Shown: positions 24,396-35,674, counted from the first letter of the stretch. The stretch: DNA of 64,000 bases from Sphagnum compactum (GCA_965153455.1 OZ234499.1:9296271-9360270); one strand, 5' to 3'. Notes: generated by a model not told the origin, from the letters alone. Numbers and translations are program-made.

Positions 24396-24900
24396 TCAAT
24401 CCCTCTCGTAGTAGGAAGTTATCTCACCCATAGCCTCTCTAATGTCGTTAGCATGTAAGTTGTGAAATCTAGTAGTATAGGATGTCTAGAACAAACATCT
24501 CTCAACAACGCAATCTTCCTATTTATAATAAAAGTTGAAACATGTTGAAAGCAATATTAACACATTACTTGAAAAATTGAATGCAAAAAGACAAGGATAA
24601 ATGATTTTTTGATTGTTTATCGTGAAAAAGACGAACACATTTTTTAATGAAATGATCCATATCATGCTTGCATGCACTATGCATTTTCATAGTCATTAAA
24701 ATAAAATGATGTCCCTCATGAAACTTTTTATAATTGTGAATCTTATTAATGGTGTTAAGTTTCACAACTACACCTATTGAACGACTAATGACATCATATA
24801 ATCATCCTCTCCTATGTTAGGTCAATAATCACCACATCATCAACAAAAACTTGATCCTCACAAATCATGTAAAGATTAACATGTAATGCAACTTTTGACA
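24396..24900 (-). pseudogene. Retroelement ORF relic, probably RT C-terminal region of a non-LTR element
   Basis: On the minus strand a recognisable protein runs through three frames. VFVDDVVIID lies near 24855, followed by FHEGHHFILMTMKMH, DMDHFIKKCVRLFHD and LSLSFCIQFFK (24565-24765). Then come RKIALLRDVCSRHP and HANDIREAMGEITSYYERD, with a TGA at 24396-24398. The order of blocks resembles the C-terminal segment of LINE-type reverse transcriptase proteins, in which residues after HEGHHF precede an FFKQR-type helix. The assignment to non-LTR elements is inference from remembered family pattern; that it is a decayed coding sequence is more certain. No catalytic YxDD is present in what is left. 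Confidence 0.45.
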
Positions 24901-25079
24901 TAAAGATATATCATCGCTCTCTTCATACAACATGCCCATTTTCTTAGCGAAGACATACATGACATCTTTGATGGCATCATGTACATATCTAAGTACCTAG
25001 CCACTAGTAATCACCTACTATGCTACCTACCTACAGGACGATATCTTTACCGAGATGGGTTACAAAGATGAAATGCCCC

Positions 25080-25180
25080 TTAAACTCAGTTGGGTTCATC
25101 CACAAATGAGTCATAACAGGCTGCAATAACAGGCTTCTAATGGATGGTGCACTGATGGCTGTTGGTCCCCATTCACTCTG
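25080..25180 (-). mobile_element. MITE family 2, partial inverted copy
   Basis: The reverse complement matches the left end of the copies at 2307 and 14650: GCACCATCCATTAGAAGCCT, then CTCATTTGTGGATGAACC and AACTGAGTT. Only about 100 bp remain. Confidence 0.6.
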
Positions 25181-26099
25181 GTCTTGCACTTTGAACTCTA
25201 ATAAAAGATCACTGGGATTGATTAGAAGGCAACACAGACAGTTCTATGCTTCCTGTCTGATATGATAACTTTACTTCACTGCCTGGTCTAATAATGTCTG
25301 TCTGACTGGTCATCATTTCAATAACGGATGCAAAGGTTCAAATCCAGCCAATCCCACAAAGAAAAAGTAGAGTCTTGCTGGGACTAACAAATATCCAGAA
25401 AGCCATAAAAAAACGGGGATTTTTGTTTGTTGTGGCTACATTGATTTTTTTAATTAAAAAAATCAAGTACTGATTTATATTACTACATTTTGCCATTTTT
25501 AGTACCTCATATTGAGGTATTATAATAGAGCCAAAAAGGCTAACTAATTCTTTTATGTAAATTTTGATTTTTAACTTGATATTTTATGTAGCATTTTAAA
25601 ATATTGGTTAAAGGTTTCTCCTTTCTTTTTTTTCATCATTTTCCTTTCTTTTATTATTTTTTTCACTTTCTTCAATTTTTTTTCATTTCAACAAGTAAGA
25701 TCATCATGGATTGTAGAAATATATATATATGGTAAAAAATCTGAGTAATCGCAGTTTTTTGGGCTCATGGTCTAACAAATGTCCAGCCCACCTCCAAACA
25801 AAATATCAATTTGGACCATTGAAATGTGACGAATCGTGATTTTTTGAGCTTGTGATCTAATGGACTTGATGCCAAGCCCATCTCAAATAGTTGGGCTTGG
25901 CACCAAGTCTATTAGACCTTGAAACATTATCCATAATGCATTCAAAATTGATTTTTCATCCATTTACATTTTCCCCATCCCTTAGTCCTTCAACCTTTGC
26001 GGAAAGTGAACTTCTGAGAAATGACTTTTTCTTGGTTCATATATTTTTCTAGTTTGATAGTCATGGGCTTTCAAGCTCTAGTGTAGAGAGGCACTAACT
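25181..26099. other. Intergenic DNA
   Basis: AT-rich, no gene. A GGTTCAAATCC box at 25335-25345 resembles an internal Pol III promoter B box, but no tRNA folds around it. The phrase TTGGGCTTGGCACCAAG and its neighbours form local duplications near 25850-25910. Confidence 0.4.
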
Positions 26100-26590
26100 T
26101 TTTTGGGATTTAATGTGGCCACTAATAGGCCCCACTCAACAAGGTGAAGGCACTAGTGTAGGTGCTGGTTCATCTTGGCCAAACAATGTATCCCTAAGAG
26201 GATACATGGCACAAACTGGGAGTACTTATTAACCCACCCTGGTTTCAGTTGAACCCATTTTGAGGTTTTTTGTATGTTTTGTGTTTTAAGGTTTTTCAGG
26301 TGTTCCTCTTCCCTCCCCTTATCCAACATGCTCCTTGTGACCAGGGGGTTTGAGTATTGATTTGTTCATGTTTCCCTTGTGTTCCGCCCACATTGGTGGT
26401 TTTTTTTTTTTCATGTGGACTTGAGTTCCTTATCATCTTGTACCTTTCTCTCCTCCTTATTCAGGTGCTTTGTGTTTTTTTCACATTAGCCTCTCTCCTC
26501 TCAACCATGGTGAACCAACACCCATGTTGGTGGTACCTTCACCTTTTTGAGTGAGGCCTCTTAGAGGCCATATTAAGCCCAAACAAAATG
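26100..26590. mobile_element. Foldback element with ~75-bp arms (MITE-like)
   Basis: The left arm (26100-26172) and right arm (26510-26587) are imperfect inverted repeats. Both include TTAATRTGGCC at the outside, CTCACTCAA, AAGGTGAAGG, and GGTG(C/T)TGGTTCA at the inside. The inner motif is the same as the terminal core of MITE family 2, so the two families may be related. The 65-aa frame inside (26357-26554) shows no recognised domain. Confidence 0.7.
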
Positions 26591-26716
26591 TTAGATTTGA
26601 ACTCAAGAGACTCTGATTTAATCTAGGCATGGGATATTTATTATATTTAAAAATAATTTAAAATGAAATTTGAGATTTTTACCATGGTACCAATGTGAGT
26701 GTTGGTTCACCCTGCA

Positions 26717-26719
<3 letters not shown>

Positions 26720-26749
<30 letters not shown>
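26720..26749. repeat. (CT)n microsatellite
   Basis: About 15 uninterrupted CT dinucleotides, immediately after another GTGTTGGTTCACC motif at 26700-26712. Confidence 0.95.
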
Positions 26750-26752
<3 letters not shown>

Positions 26753-27140
26753 TTTCCATTTGTGATGTCAGTCTGGGATATCTTGGGAAAGAGTTCAGTA
26801 CTCTGGTCATCTACTCTTATTATTATGAGCATTCAAAGAGCTCAATATGCACAAAATCTTCACTTGCAGTAAATTCTTGTTTTTGCTCACCCTCCCATAT
26901 CAAATGATTATTAACAAATCCCTGTAACTGACTAAGAATTGGCATTATAACCGACAATTATCAAAATAATCGGTTATTTGATAACCTACCCTTATGCATA
27001 ACCAATGATTATTACCTAAAAATATTGATAACATAACTAGCACCCCCAAAAGGTTTGATATTGATATTATAACCTAATTGATGCTCAAAATTGTTTTGAA
27101 GAAATAACCTACTTGTCAGTCCCGAAAAAAAATCAACAAC

Positions 27141-27300
27141 TGACCAACACTGGTTTATATCAGTCTTGGCCGGTTATACCTGTGAGTGTCGGTTATCAAC
27201 ATGCATAACTCCCTGGCTCTCAACAATTCATATCCAGATTTTTGTCATCTCCCATATTTGGAGGAATAGGTAATTGGTAGATGTAGGTCCAAATGATATC
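27141..27300 (-). repeat. Dispersed repeat, family 3, inverted copy
   Basis: Reverse-complement homologue of 20668-20822. It starts, as read on the plus strand, with CCAACACTGGTTTATATC and ends AAATGATATCC. Matching stops at both termini, so these are two insertions of one element. Confidence 0.75.
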
Positions 27301-27339
27301 CTTTTGTTTATACTTTTTTTTTAAAAAAATTCTTTTGTC

Positions 27340-27572
27340 ATGGATATTCTTTTTGGATGTAGGTTTAAAGTTTGAAGAAATGAGACAAATCACATTCTTG
27401 TTTAGGTTTTTTTTTCCATTACTATAATTTATTTATTTTCTATTTTTTTCTATTTTAAATATTTTATTTTATTTTATTTTTAAAAACGTGCTTTACCATA
27501 TTTCCTTTTATTTGTTTCATTTGTTTCCATTCATTTTTATAAATTAAAAAATTAAATTTTTTTGTTTATGTT
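27340..27572. repeat. T-rich tandem repeat, left part (split by copia insertion)
   Basis: Contains the phrase GGATGTAGGTTTAAAGTTTG (27355), which recurs at 32758 and 33158 in the right part. Removing the copia element and one target-site copy puts the first two phrases about 360 bp apart; the next spacing is 400 bp. The array was therefore continuous before the insertion. Confidence 0.7.
27568..27572. other. Target-site duplication of the copia element, left copy
   Basis: ATGTT directly precedes the left LTR, and the same five bases follow the right LTR at 32611-32615. Five bp is the usual duplication for Ty1/copia integrases. Confidence 0.85.
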
Positions 27573-27878
27573 TGTAGGAATTTTTGATGCATATCAATAT
27601 TTAATGATATGATAAAATAATAAATGGGAAGAAGACAATATATACATACAAGAGTACTACTAGAACTAACTAATCTATTTTAATCACTATCATTCTAATT
27701 AACGTGGCTAATTAACACAATGGTGTAAATTATCGAAATTAACATGACTTATATTTCTAACTGAGAGCACCATAAGCTTGAACTAAATGTTATTTCGGTG
27801 CATGATTAAGCAGATGTCACGCAATAAGCTTATATTATTGTAAAATTTATTAAAAAAACAAGGTGTGTTACTTCAACA
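27573..27878 (-). repeat. 3' LTR of the copia element
   Basis: 306 bp, bounded by TG and CA as read on the plus strand (starts TGTAGGAATTTTT, ends TTCAACA). It aligns over its whole length with 32310-32610. Confidence 0.9.
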
Positions 27879-27949
27879 CTCCCATTCACACCTTAGTTAT
27901 TGATCATTTTAAGATTAATTAATCATAGTTCCAAAAAGTAGTGCAACCT

Positions 27950-28730
27950 ATTCAATCTAATCTAATCATTTTCACCACTCCAAGTTTTATTTTCATTTCT
28001 TCAAACTTGTTTTTTCCTAAAGCTCTAGTGAAAATGTCTACTAGTTCATCATTAATGGGCACATGAATAAGTTCAACTATTTGAGATAACACTTTCTCAC
28101 GAACAAAATGGTAGTGACATTCAATGTGCTTAGTCCTTGCATGGAATACGAGATTCTTTGCAATCTTCATGCCGTTATATCACAAGATATTGGGGTTGGC
28201 ATCAGTTGCAAAAATCCAAGTTCTCCTATTAAGCTTCTCAACCATGTAGCCTCCTTATTTCCTTCTATCAAAGCTCTATATTTCATTTCAATAAAGGACA
28301 AAACTACTATAGATTATCGTTTATTGTTCCATGACATAAATGCTGAACCTAAATTGAATAAATAGTTGTTAATGGATCACTTTGAATCTTGATCGCCTAC
28401 CTAATCAACATATACAAATCTTTGTAATGTATTGTTTTCTTTAGCCCAATAGAATATGCCATAGCTAGTGGTCCTTCTAAAATATCTAAATATGTGTTTT
28501 ATTGCATTTAGATGCAAGACTTGTGGTTCAAACATATAATGACTTACTATTCTTACATCAAACAAAATATCATGTCTAGTATTTGTTAAATAAATGAGTT
28601 TTCCAACCATTTGTTTATACATGGTTAGATTTACTTTATTATCACCCATGTCACTTGAAAGTTTAATACCCTTAACTATTGGGGTTTTAACTAGGTTGCA
28701 TGTATTCAGCTTGAATTTTTTTAACATGTT
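27950..28730 (-). pseudogene. copia RNase H and end of reverse transcriptase
   Basis: Two decayed minus-strand frames. 28401-28727 has KTPIVKGIKLS, the YKQMVGKLIYLTNTRHDI block and HLNAIKHIFRYFRRT, which link RT to RNase H in copia elements. 27952-28170 has HARTKHIECHYHFVREKV, the characteristic C-terminal RNase H segment, then FTRALGKNKFEEMK. A frame break lies between them. Confidence 0.85.
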
Positions 28731-29570
28731 TTTTCAAGTATTTTGTTTGTGACATTGAGATGTTTATTATTGAGAATGAAAAATCTACACCATGGTATCT
28801 TCCAAGTTGTCCTAAGTCTAACATCTCAAATTGACTTTCTAACTATTGCTTCAACCAATATCTTTTCATGTGATTTCTTGTGATCAACAAATCATCAACA
28901 TATACTATGAAAATTACCATTAATTCTCCTTTGTTAAAGTGATATAAATTCGAATCTGCATTATTGTTGTCCGATTTTTATTTTCTAAGTAACATATTGA
29001 TCTTAAAATACCAAGCTCTGGGAGCTTGCTTTAAACTATTGACAACTTTGTTGAATTAATAAACTATAATTTTTTTTCCTAATTCAATAAAGCCTTTCAG
29101 TTGGGCCAAAACTTTTTCATGTAACTAAATGTTCAAGAAAGTTGTTCACACATCCATTTGCAGGATGTTCAAGTTGTGATGAGCAAATAATTCAATTATT
29201 AAGCAAATCGTCCCCCATTTCACCACAAGTGCAAATGTCTTATCGTAATCAACTACCTCTTGCTGCTAACATCCCTTGGCCACTAGTCATGCCTTATACT
29301 TCTTTGGTTTTCCATTAATTCCATTATTAGTCTCATAAACCCATTTGGAAGGAATTGGTTTTTTTCCTATTGGCAATTGTACCAACTCCCAAGTTTGGTC
29401 ATTCCTAATGGATTCCATGTCAAACTCCATTGTTGTTTGCCATGCATGACTTCCTACTATTGCAGAAAAATCAGTGGGTTCATAGGGTGTTTGAACTAAT
29501 GCAACTATAAAATCATCATAATGTGTTGGAAACGTGGTTCTTCTTGATGATTTTCTAATCTCCACTATCG
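28731..29570 (-). pseudogene. copia reverse transcriptase, core
   Basis: Begins with a segment containing NDQTWELVQLPIGKKPIPSKW (29330-29400), the usual N-terminal copia RT motif. The catalytic YVDD is intact at 28891-28902, within FIVYVDDLLIT. Several stops separate these blocks, so no full enzyme is encoded. Confidence 0.85.
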
Positions 29571-29849
29571 GGTTTTCTTTGTTCTATGTTGGTACATTAA
29601 CAATTTGGTTAATATCTTGTAGCTCTAATGGGTGGTCATCTCTTCTTACCTCACTAGACATGTTATGAACAAATCTGTCATCTCTTAGATTTTCCTCAAA
29701 TGAACCATCTTCTTCATCATTATCACTAGAGTCCCTTAGCAGGACATCCCAAAAATTGCCATTGTTGATTCCATTCAAGTTGACATGGATTGTCACCACC
29801 TAACGTGCGAGTCTTCCAACTAAGCTAGTTATTCCAATTCGAACCGCTT

Positions 29850-30960
29850 TTGCTTACTTTCATTCCTTCTTGGTAAAGCCAATTTTTTCTTCATTCAACC
29901 GCACATCCCTACTCAATTGAACATTTTTTGTTTTTAGATTGAGCAACCTATATGTTTTTGTTTGCTCATCATAGCTAATTGAAGGAAATCTTATGGATTT
30001 TGCCTCCAACTTTGTTTGATTTTCCCGTGGTACATGCACATGAACTTTGCAACCAAAGATGCGAAGGTGATGTAGATTTGGTTTTCTGCCAGTAAATACT
30101 TGCAGAAGAGTCATCCTTTGATTTATTTGAGTTGGAAGTCTATTCACAAGGTAGTTGGCGGTGTTTACTGTTTCATTCCACAATGACTTTGGTGCATTGC
30201 TTTTAAGCTACATGCTCCTAACTATGTCCATGATTATTTTGTTCTTCCTCTCTGACATTTCGTTTTGTCGAGGTGTCTGAGCTTGGGTAAATTGACGTTT
30301 TATCCCATGATCACAACAATAATTCCTCAAATTTTTTTGAGTTGTACTCCCTTCTTCTGTTAAAACAAAACATTTTGATTTGTTTCTTAGATTCTACCTT
30401 TGTTTCCTATTTGAACCTCTTAAATATATTAACAGTTTCAGACTTTGCTTTCATGAAATAAATCCATGTAGTCTATTGTAATCATTAGTGAAAGTGATGA
30501 AATACCTTGACCCTGAGTTCGATGGAACAGAAAGTGGTCCACAAATATTCATGTGAACTAATTCAAGCATAATTTCGACCTGATGAAATGCTTTTGGTGG
30601 GAATTTCTCCTTGCTATACTTTCCCACCATACATCTTGAATAATTTTTTCCAAGGTAGATAATGCTAGAACTCTAGTGACCACCTTGTTTATATTAAGCT
30701 AATGTAATGACTTAAAGTTTACATGCCCCATTCTTCTATGCCACAACTTTGCTTCTTTCATAACTTTGTTTTCATTTCTATTCAAATTTTCCACACAAAC
30801 TTCTTTTTTATATAGACCATTTTTAGGAACTATGTTTCCATGAGCTACAATAGAATTTGGTTTTTTAGGATTCACCATTGTACACTTTTTGGCATCAAAA
30901 AGTATAGTGTAACTTCTATTAGATATTGTTCCTATAGATAACAAACTTTTTTTCATGCTA
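29850..30960 (-). pseudogene. copia integrase
   Basis: 30699-30956 carries the zinc-binding start (LWHRRMGHVNFKSLH). 29860-30183 carries the end of the core (NTANYLVNRLPTQ) and the downstream segment GRKPNLHHLRIFGCKVHVHVP-type, common to copia integrases. The intervening core is scattered over several frames. Confidence 0.85.
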
Positions 30961-32100
30961 GGAATATAAAAAACATTAGATTTTTTTGTATTTCCCCAAG
31001 TGGTGTTGTAAAATCAACATTCCCTTTTCCGTGCACAATGTGAAACTACCCACCAATTGACTTAACAAAAGACATTCCTACATATGTACTAAGTTTCTTC
31101 AAACATTTCTTATTGCCTATAACATGTTTGCTTGCTCCTAAATCAATATACCAAACATGGTCTCACATGAATCTTCTACCTCCATGGAAATAGCTATAGT
31201 CACAAACAAATCTAAACTCTCTTCACTTGGGGTTGTTTGCTCTTTTGGACGATCTTGCTTGTCATCAACCAAAATATTGGTAGAATGACTATTCTTGTCT
31301 TTCAACTTGTTTTCATTTTGTCCTTTCCATCACCTCCAGGATTCTTCTTACAATCCCAAGCCCAATGTTTGGGTTCTCCACAATTGTGATAATTGCCAAG
31401 TCTCTTAGAAGTCTTTGTTGCTCCTTTGTTGTTCATCGATAGCCATTGAAATTTCAACATCAGGGCTTTGTCCTCCTAATGTTTCTCCCTTCAAAGTGTC
31501 CTTCAGTGATTTTCTTGCAATAGTTTTTTGGAAAGTTTCTCAAAGGACGGTAATTCATCCTAGGACGTAATGCCTTGTAGAAAACTTTCAAAACTAATGG
31601 CAATGCATTTAATACTGTTAGAACAACATCATCTTTCATGATGTCACTGATACCTCCAATTTGTATTTGCAAGTTCTTCACTCCAAGAAGAAACTCTTCC
31701 ATGTTGGTTCCTTCCTCCATATTTATGTTTAAAAAATGATTTTTGAGCATCAATCTTCTAGCATTGTTGCTAGATTCATAGAGATTCTTCAACATGTTCC
31801 AACACACTACTAAATCATCAACATCTACAATATGAGGAACTATCCCATCTTTTACATATAAGTTGATAGTTAATATTGCTCACTCTTCTGTTGAGTAGCC
31901 ACTTCGTCATCTACCCAAACTTTAAATGTTGAATTGATATGGGGAAACCAAATGCCACAACATTTCACACATGAGGATGTTTTCAAATCCAAGCTGAGTA
32001 GTTCATTGCTTTAAATAGTTTGATGTTATCTACAATGAACATATCACTATGGTTAGTTGCCATTCTAATGTACCAAACATGCGCTGACTATGACAATCTT
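30961..32100 (-). pseudogene. copia gag and protease
   Basis: 31460-31807 shows the gag signature RRLMLKNHFLNINMEEG. A zinc knuckle follows at about 31350-31400 (NCGEPKHWAWDC), in which the first of the three cysteines is replaced by Tyr. The protease site near 31134-31145 reads DLGA instead of the expected DSGA or DTGA. Both changes would disable the proteins independently of the frame breaks. Confidence 0.8.
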
Positions 32101-32289
32101 CCCTCTAGGACACACTTCTTAAATTTTGTATCACTATTTCCTTCTAAGAGACTTTGATCAAGATCAACTTCATTTCTTTGAATACTTTCAATATAATTTA
32201 CATTGTAAAATGACCACTTGCAATACCCTACAAAATAAGAACCGATAAAGACAAAAAAAAAACACTCATGATCACTCTATATCCAAGAG

Positions 32290-32309
32290 AACTGATTACT
32301 TTGATACCA
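32290..32309 (-). other. Primer-binding site (initiator tRNA-Met type)
   Basis: Immediately inside the 5' LTR the minus strand reads TGGTATCAAAGTAATCAG. Its first eight bases match the common plant copia site complementary to the 3' end of initiator tRNA-Met (TGGTATCA). Confidence 0.8.
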
Positions 32310-32610
32310 TGTAGGAATTTTCCAATGTAGATCAATTTTCAATGATTTGATGAAAGAATAAATGTGAAAGGAGAATATATACATACACGAATACTACTGG
32401 AACTAGTTTATTTATTTTGATCACCATCATTCCAACTAACGTGGTTAATTAACACAATGGTGTAACTTACCAAAATTAACGTGACTTATTTTCTAACTTA
32501 GAGCGCCATCAATTTGAACTGAATGATGTTTCAGTGTGTGATTAAGTTGATGACATAAGATTATCTTACTGTAAATTCTATAAAGAAAAACAAGGTGTGT
32601 TATTTCAACA
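32310..32610 (-). repeat. 5' LTR of the copia element
   Basis: 301 bp with the same TG...CA ends as the 3' LTR, followed by the second ATGTT target copy. In the minus-strand orientation this is the promoter-bearing LTR. No TATA box could be assigned with confidence. Confidence 0.9.
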
Positions 32611-32615
32611 ATGTT

Positions 32616-33420
32616 TGTTTCATGTTTTAGTTTTTTAAATTTTTGTTTTATCTATTTTCATTTTGTTTCTATTTTTATGTGTTTTATGTTTTTTCTATTA
32701 TTTAATATATAATAAAAATAAAATGTTTCTTTTTCACTTTTTTGTTTTTGTTTATTTGGATGCAGGTTTGAAGTTTGGAGAAAGACACACCTCATTCTTT
32801 TTCAAGTAGGTTTTTTTTCATTATTATAAGTTTTTTTCTCATTTTTTGCTCTTTATTTTGTTTGTTCTTTTTTGTAATCTGTTTTTTCTTTTTTCTTTTA
32901 AAATTATTTTACTGTATTTCCCTTTCCTTGTTTCATTTGTTTCCATTTCTTTATTATAATTTTTTTTGTTTTTACTTATTTTTTGTTGATGTTTGTTTCA
33001 TGTTTTAATTTTGTCTGTTTTCATTTTGTTTCTATTTTTATGTGTTTTTTTAATAATTTTTTTGTCCATTTTTTTTTTCAAAATTTTCTGGTTTTTCTAA
33101 TATTCTGTATAATAAAAATAAAGTGTTTCTTTTTAACTTTTGTATTTTTAAAAAATTAGATGTAGGTTTGAAGTTTGGAAAAAGAAGACAAACCTTTTTT
33201 TTTTTTTCAAGTATGGTTTTTTTTCATTACTATAAGTTTTTTGTCTCTTTCTTTTGCTCTCTATTTTGTTTCTTATTTTTTTTTCATCTATTTGTTTTTT
33301 TCATTTAAGATTATTTTACTGTATTTCCCTTTTTGTTTCATGTTTTAGTCATTTTTCTATATTATTTTATATGTTTTCATTTTTTTCTATTTTTAAGTGT
33401 TTAAAAAAAGTTTCTAATTG
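32616..33420. repeat. T-rich tandem repeat, right part
   Basis: Continuation of the array split by the copia element. GGATGCAGGTTTGAAGTTTG (32758) and AGATGTAGGTTTGAAGTTTG (33158) start two units that share TTCATTATTATAAG or TTCATTACTATAAG and TTTCATGTTTTA blocks. Unit length is about 360-400 bp. Short frames here are poly-Phe by-products. Confidence 0.75.
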
Positions 33421-35127
33421 TTAAAGTGTTTTTCTCTTTTCCTTTTTTTCTAGTTTTTTTCCCTTTTTAAAGATTTATTTGTTCTTTTTTTTTCTTTTTT
33501 GTTACAACTTTGTTTCATTATTTTTTAATAACTTGTCTTCTTCTTTATTAATTTGAAATTTCTTGTGTTGTATTAAAAAGATTTCTTCTCTTGTTTCTCA
33601 AGTTTTTTTTCAACAATTTTTAGTTTTTTTAAATTATGTTTTAGCTTTCTGCAAATTGCAAGACTACAAGAGTTTTTCAGCCTTCACATTGTAGAGGATT
33701 ATTATATGATTATATTTTTTACTTTTGGCTTATCATAGTCAGTTTTTGATATGAGAGGAAGGAAAAGTGAATGATCATGTTTTTGGTAAAAGTTTTAAAA
33801 ATGTTTGCATGCACACACTTTAGACTATAGGATTTTTTTTCAAACATTTTATGAACTTGTTTAAAATTCAAGTTGTTGATCTCTAGAACTGATATCCAAT
33901 TGATAAATAACAACAGAATACCGATATATTGATATCCTGGTGGAGTAAAAAAAACTTGAAATATGATATCCGACCCAAATATTTAAAATGAAAAAAAACT
34001 CTAATATCTCATTTGGATAAATAATTTTGACCAAGTATCTTTATCCAACGAATATCACAAAAAGATGATATCCACCCAACAACACTGGTAAAAACCGTTG
34101 CAATGATTTTTTAAGACGGGTACCACAGTAAAAGGTTTTTTTGTTTTTACTTTAATTTTTTTCAGTAAAGGGGAGTGTGTTTTTACTGGTAAAAACACAC
34201 TTTTATTTGAACACTCTTCAAATTTATCACGGTATAAAATTTTTACACTGTACAATTTACACCCCCCTTTGAAGGATAATGAGGCTTGAACCTGAAGACC
34301 TGTAACATCTCCAGAATTGAGACTGAATTGGCTGTTGTCAGGGACATTGATGAGGGAGGAATCATTTGTTACCTTGTGGAGGGCAAATCCTAAACCCTAA
34401 AAAGGTTCCAACTCTAGATCAGAATGTTGTACCATGTTTGATTTCTTCTAGCCTAGTGCAATAATTTTTGCAATTTTGTGAATTTTAAAAAGTAAAACAG
34501 TGCCCAAAAAGACTGATTATTTGGAGATTATTGCCAGATTTCTGAGATTTTCCTTTTTGTCACATTCTCTTCATAATGTAGGTAGTCAAAGTTAGAGAAA
34601 GATGTCTTGATTGTTATCCTAAACCCTAAAAACAGTGTTGTTAAGAGAGTCCCAGAGATTGATTGCTATCTAATATCTTGTTATTACATGATAGCCCTTT
34701 TTGGAGTTTTAATTTTCAACAATTTTAACAAATATCAAACTTTTAATCTTTTTTGGCTAAACCTTTTGCCAATTGTTTTGTGCTTGGAAAAGCTTGGTAA
34801 ATGTGTTTTTTCAAGCAAAATTTCACCGCTTTTTACTCTATCAAAAAATTGAATTAAAAAAAAGAGAAGGAAAAACAAACACTGCCTCAACTTTTTAAGA
34901 TCTCTCTACAAGAGAGAGAGCACCTTCAAATTTTCTCACAAAGTTCTGATGTAAATGATAATTATTCATCCACCAGGCCCAATATTCATCCAACTAACGC
35001 ATCAGGCCCTCACGAACTGGAAATTCCTCATCAGTGGCAATCCGCCACCAAAAAGAAGAGATGAAAAAAATAAATCAAACGTTGGAATTTATTTAACGCC
35101 GTTGGGAAGAGCACTAAATATAACCAG
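33421..35127. other. Intergenic DNA
   Basis: T-rich, then mixed. GATATCCACCCAACAACACTGG at about 34068 again puts the two end motifs of repeat family 3 together. CCTAAACCCTAAAAA occurs at 34389 and 34618. Short peptides around 34290-34360 and 34607-34690 (RVPEIDCYLISCYYMIA) look protein-like, but I cannot name them. Confidence 0.4.
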
Positions 35128-35400
35128 AGTATTCGTATGTACTACTACTGTACTCTTTATTCGTATGAAGTACTATTATAGTACAGTATATGAAATCATC
35201 TCATATTCATACTGTATTAGTACTCTCATATTCGTATGTAATACTCTCTTTTCTCGTATGTATTACTCTCTTGTTCGTATGTAATACTCTTCTCTGCGGA
35301 CATACGTAGAAGAATGAAGGACTGGCAACGAGCTGCCGGATTCGTATTCGTATTGAATACTAAGATTACTACCTTCGTATTCGTGCTTCGTATTCCTTGT
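35128..35400. repeat. Degenerate repeat of TATTCGTATGTAATACTCTC
   Basis: The motif TTCGTATGTAATACTCT and variants occur repeatedly. Three adjoining ~21-bp units lie at 35228-35291. More degenerate copies, and the inverse CATACG, continue to about 35400. Confidence 0.7.
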
Positions 35401-35674
35401 CGTATGCCAGGTGTGGTTTCATATCCTGGCGTACATACGTAGAAGAAGCTGACGACGACGACGAGGAATGAGCTGCTGCACGGTTGTCGTTAATGATGCG
35501 CCCGCAATTTTCTGCTGTGTGTAGGTGGCGAGTCTTTAACGCGGTTGCAGGTCTTGCCATCATAACTGCACCACTACGGCTCCATTTGAGAAACAGGGTT
35601 GCGGTGAAGGATCCTCGTGGCTGCAGCTTTGTTTTTTTATTTTAAAGGAATTGTTTTAAAGTGGCTATTTAAAA
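35401..35674. other. Intergenic DNA
   Basis: No gene recognised. A GAC/GAA-type run sits near 35440-35465. Confidence 0.4.

Larger units (their letters stand above)
27573..32610 (-). mobile_element. Ty1/copia LTR retrotransposon, complete but decayed
   Basis: A 5.04-kb element read on the minus strand. It has two homologous LTRs (27573-27878 and 32310-32610), a primer-binding site beside the 5' LTR, and a purine tract (ATGGGAG) beside the 3' LTR. It is flanked by ATGTT on both sides. The order gag - protease - integrase - reverse transcriptase - RNase H defines the copia superfamily. The internal region is broken into short frames by stops and frameshifts. The two LTRs differ by many substitutions and small indels, so the insertion is old. 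It interrupts a T-rich tandem repeat. Confidence 0.95.

Noticed and set aside
25335-25345. GGTTCAAATCC, a B-box or T-loop-like sequence suggesting a tRNA or SINE
   Set aside because: The T-stem does not pair, no anticodon arm is found, and a possible acceptor stem is about 145 bp long in span, too far for a tRNA.
20668-27300. The two family 3 copies as terminal repeats of one 6.6-kb transposon
   Set aside because: No transposase in a fitting position and the interior holds other complete elements; similarity does not extend beyond 155 bp.
32775-33308. Phe-rich ORFs of 60-77 codons
   Set aside because: By-products of the T-rich tandem repeat.
34290-34700. Possible exons encoding RVPEIDCYLISCYYMIA and a DIDEGGIICYLVEG peptide
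   Set aside because: Protein-like in look but no family could be named, stops follow closely and the splice sites are not convincing.
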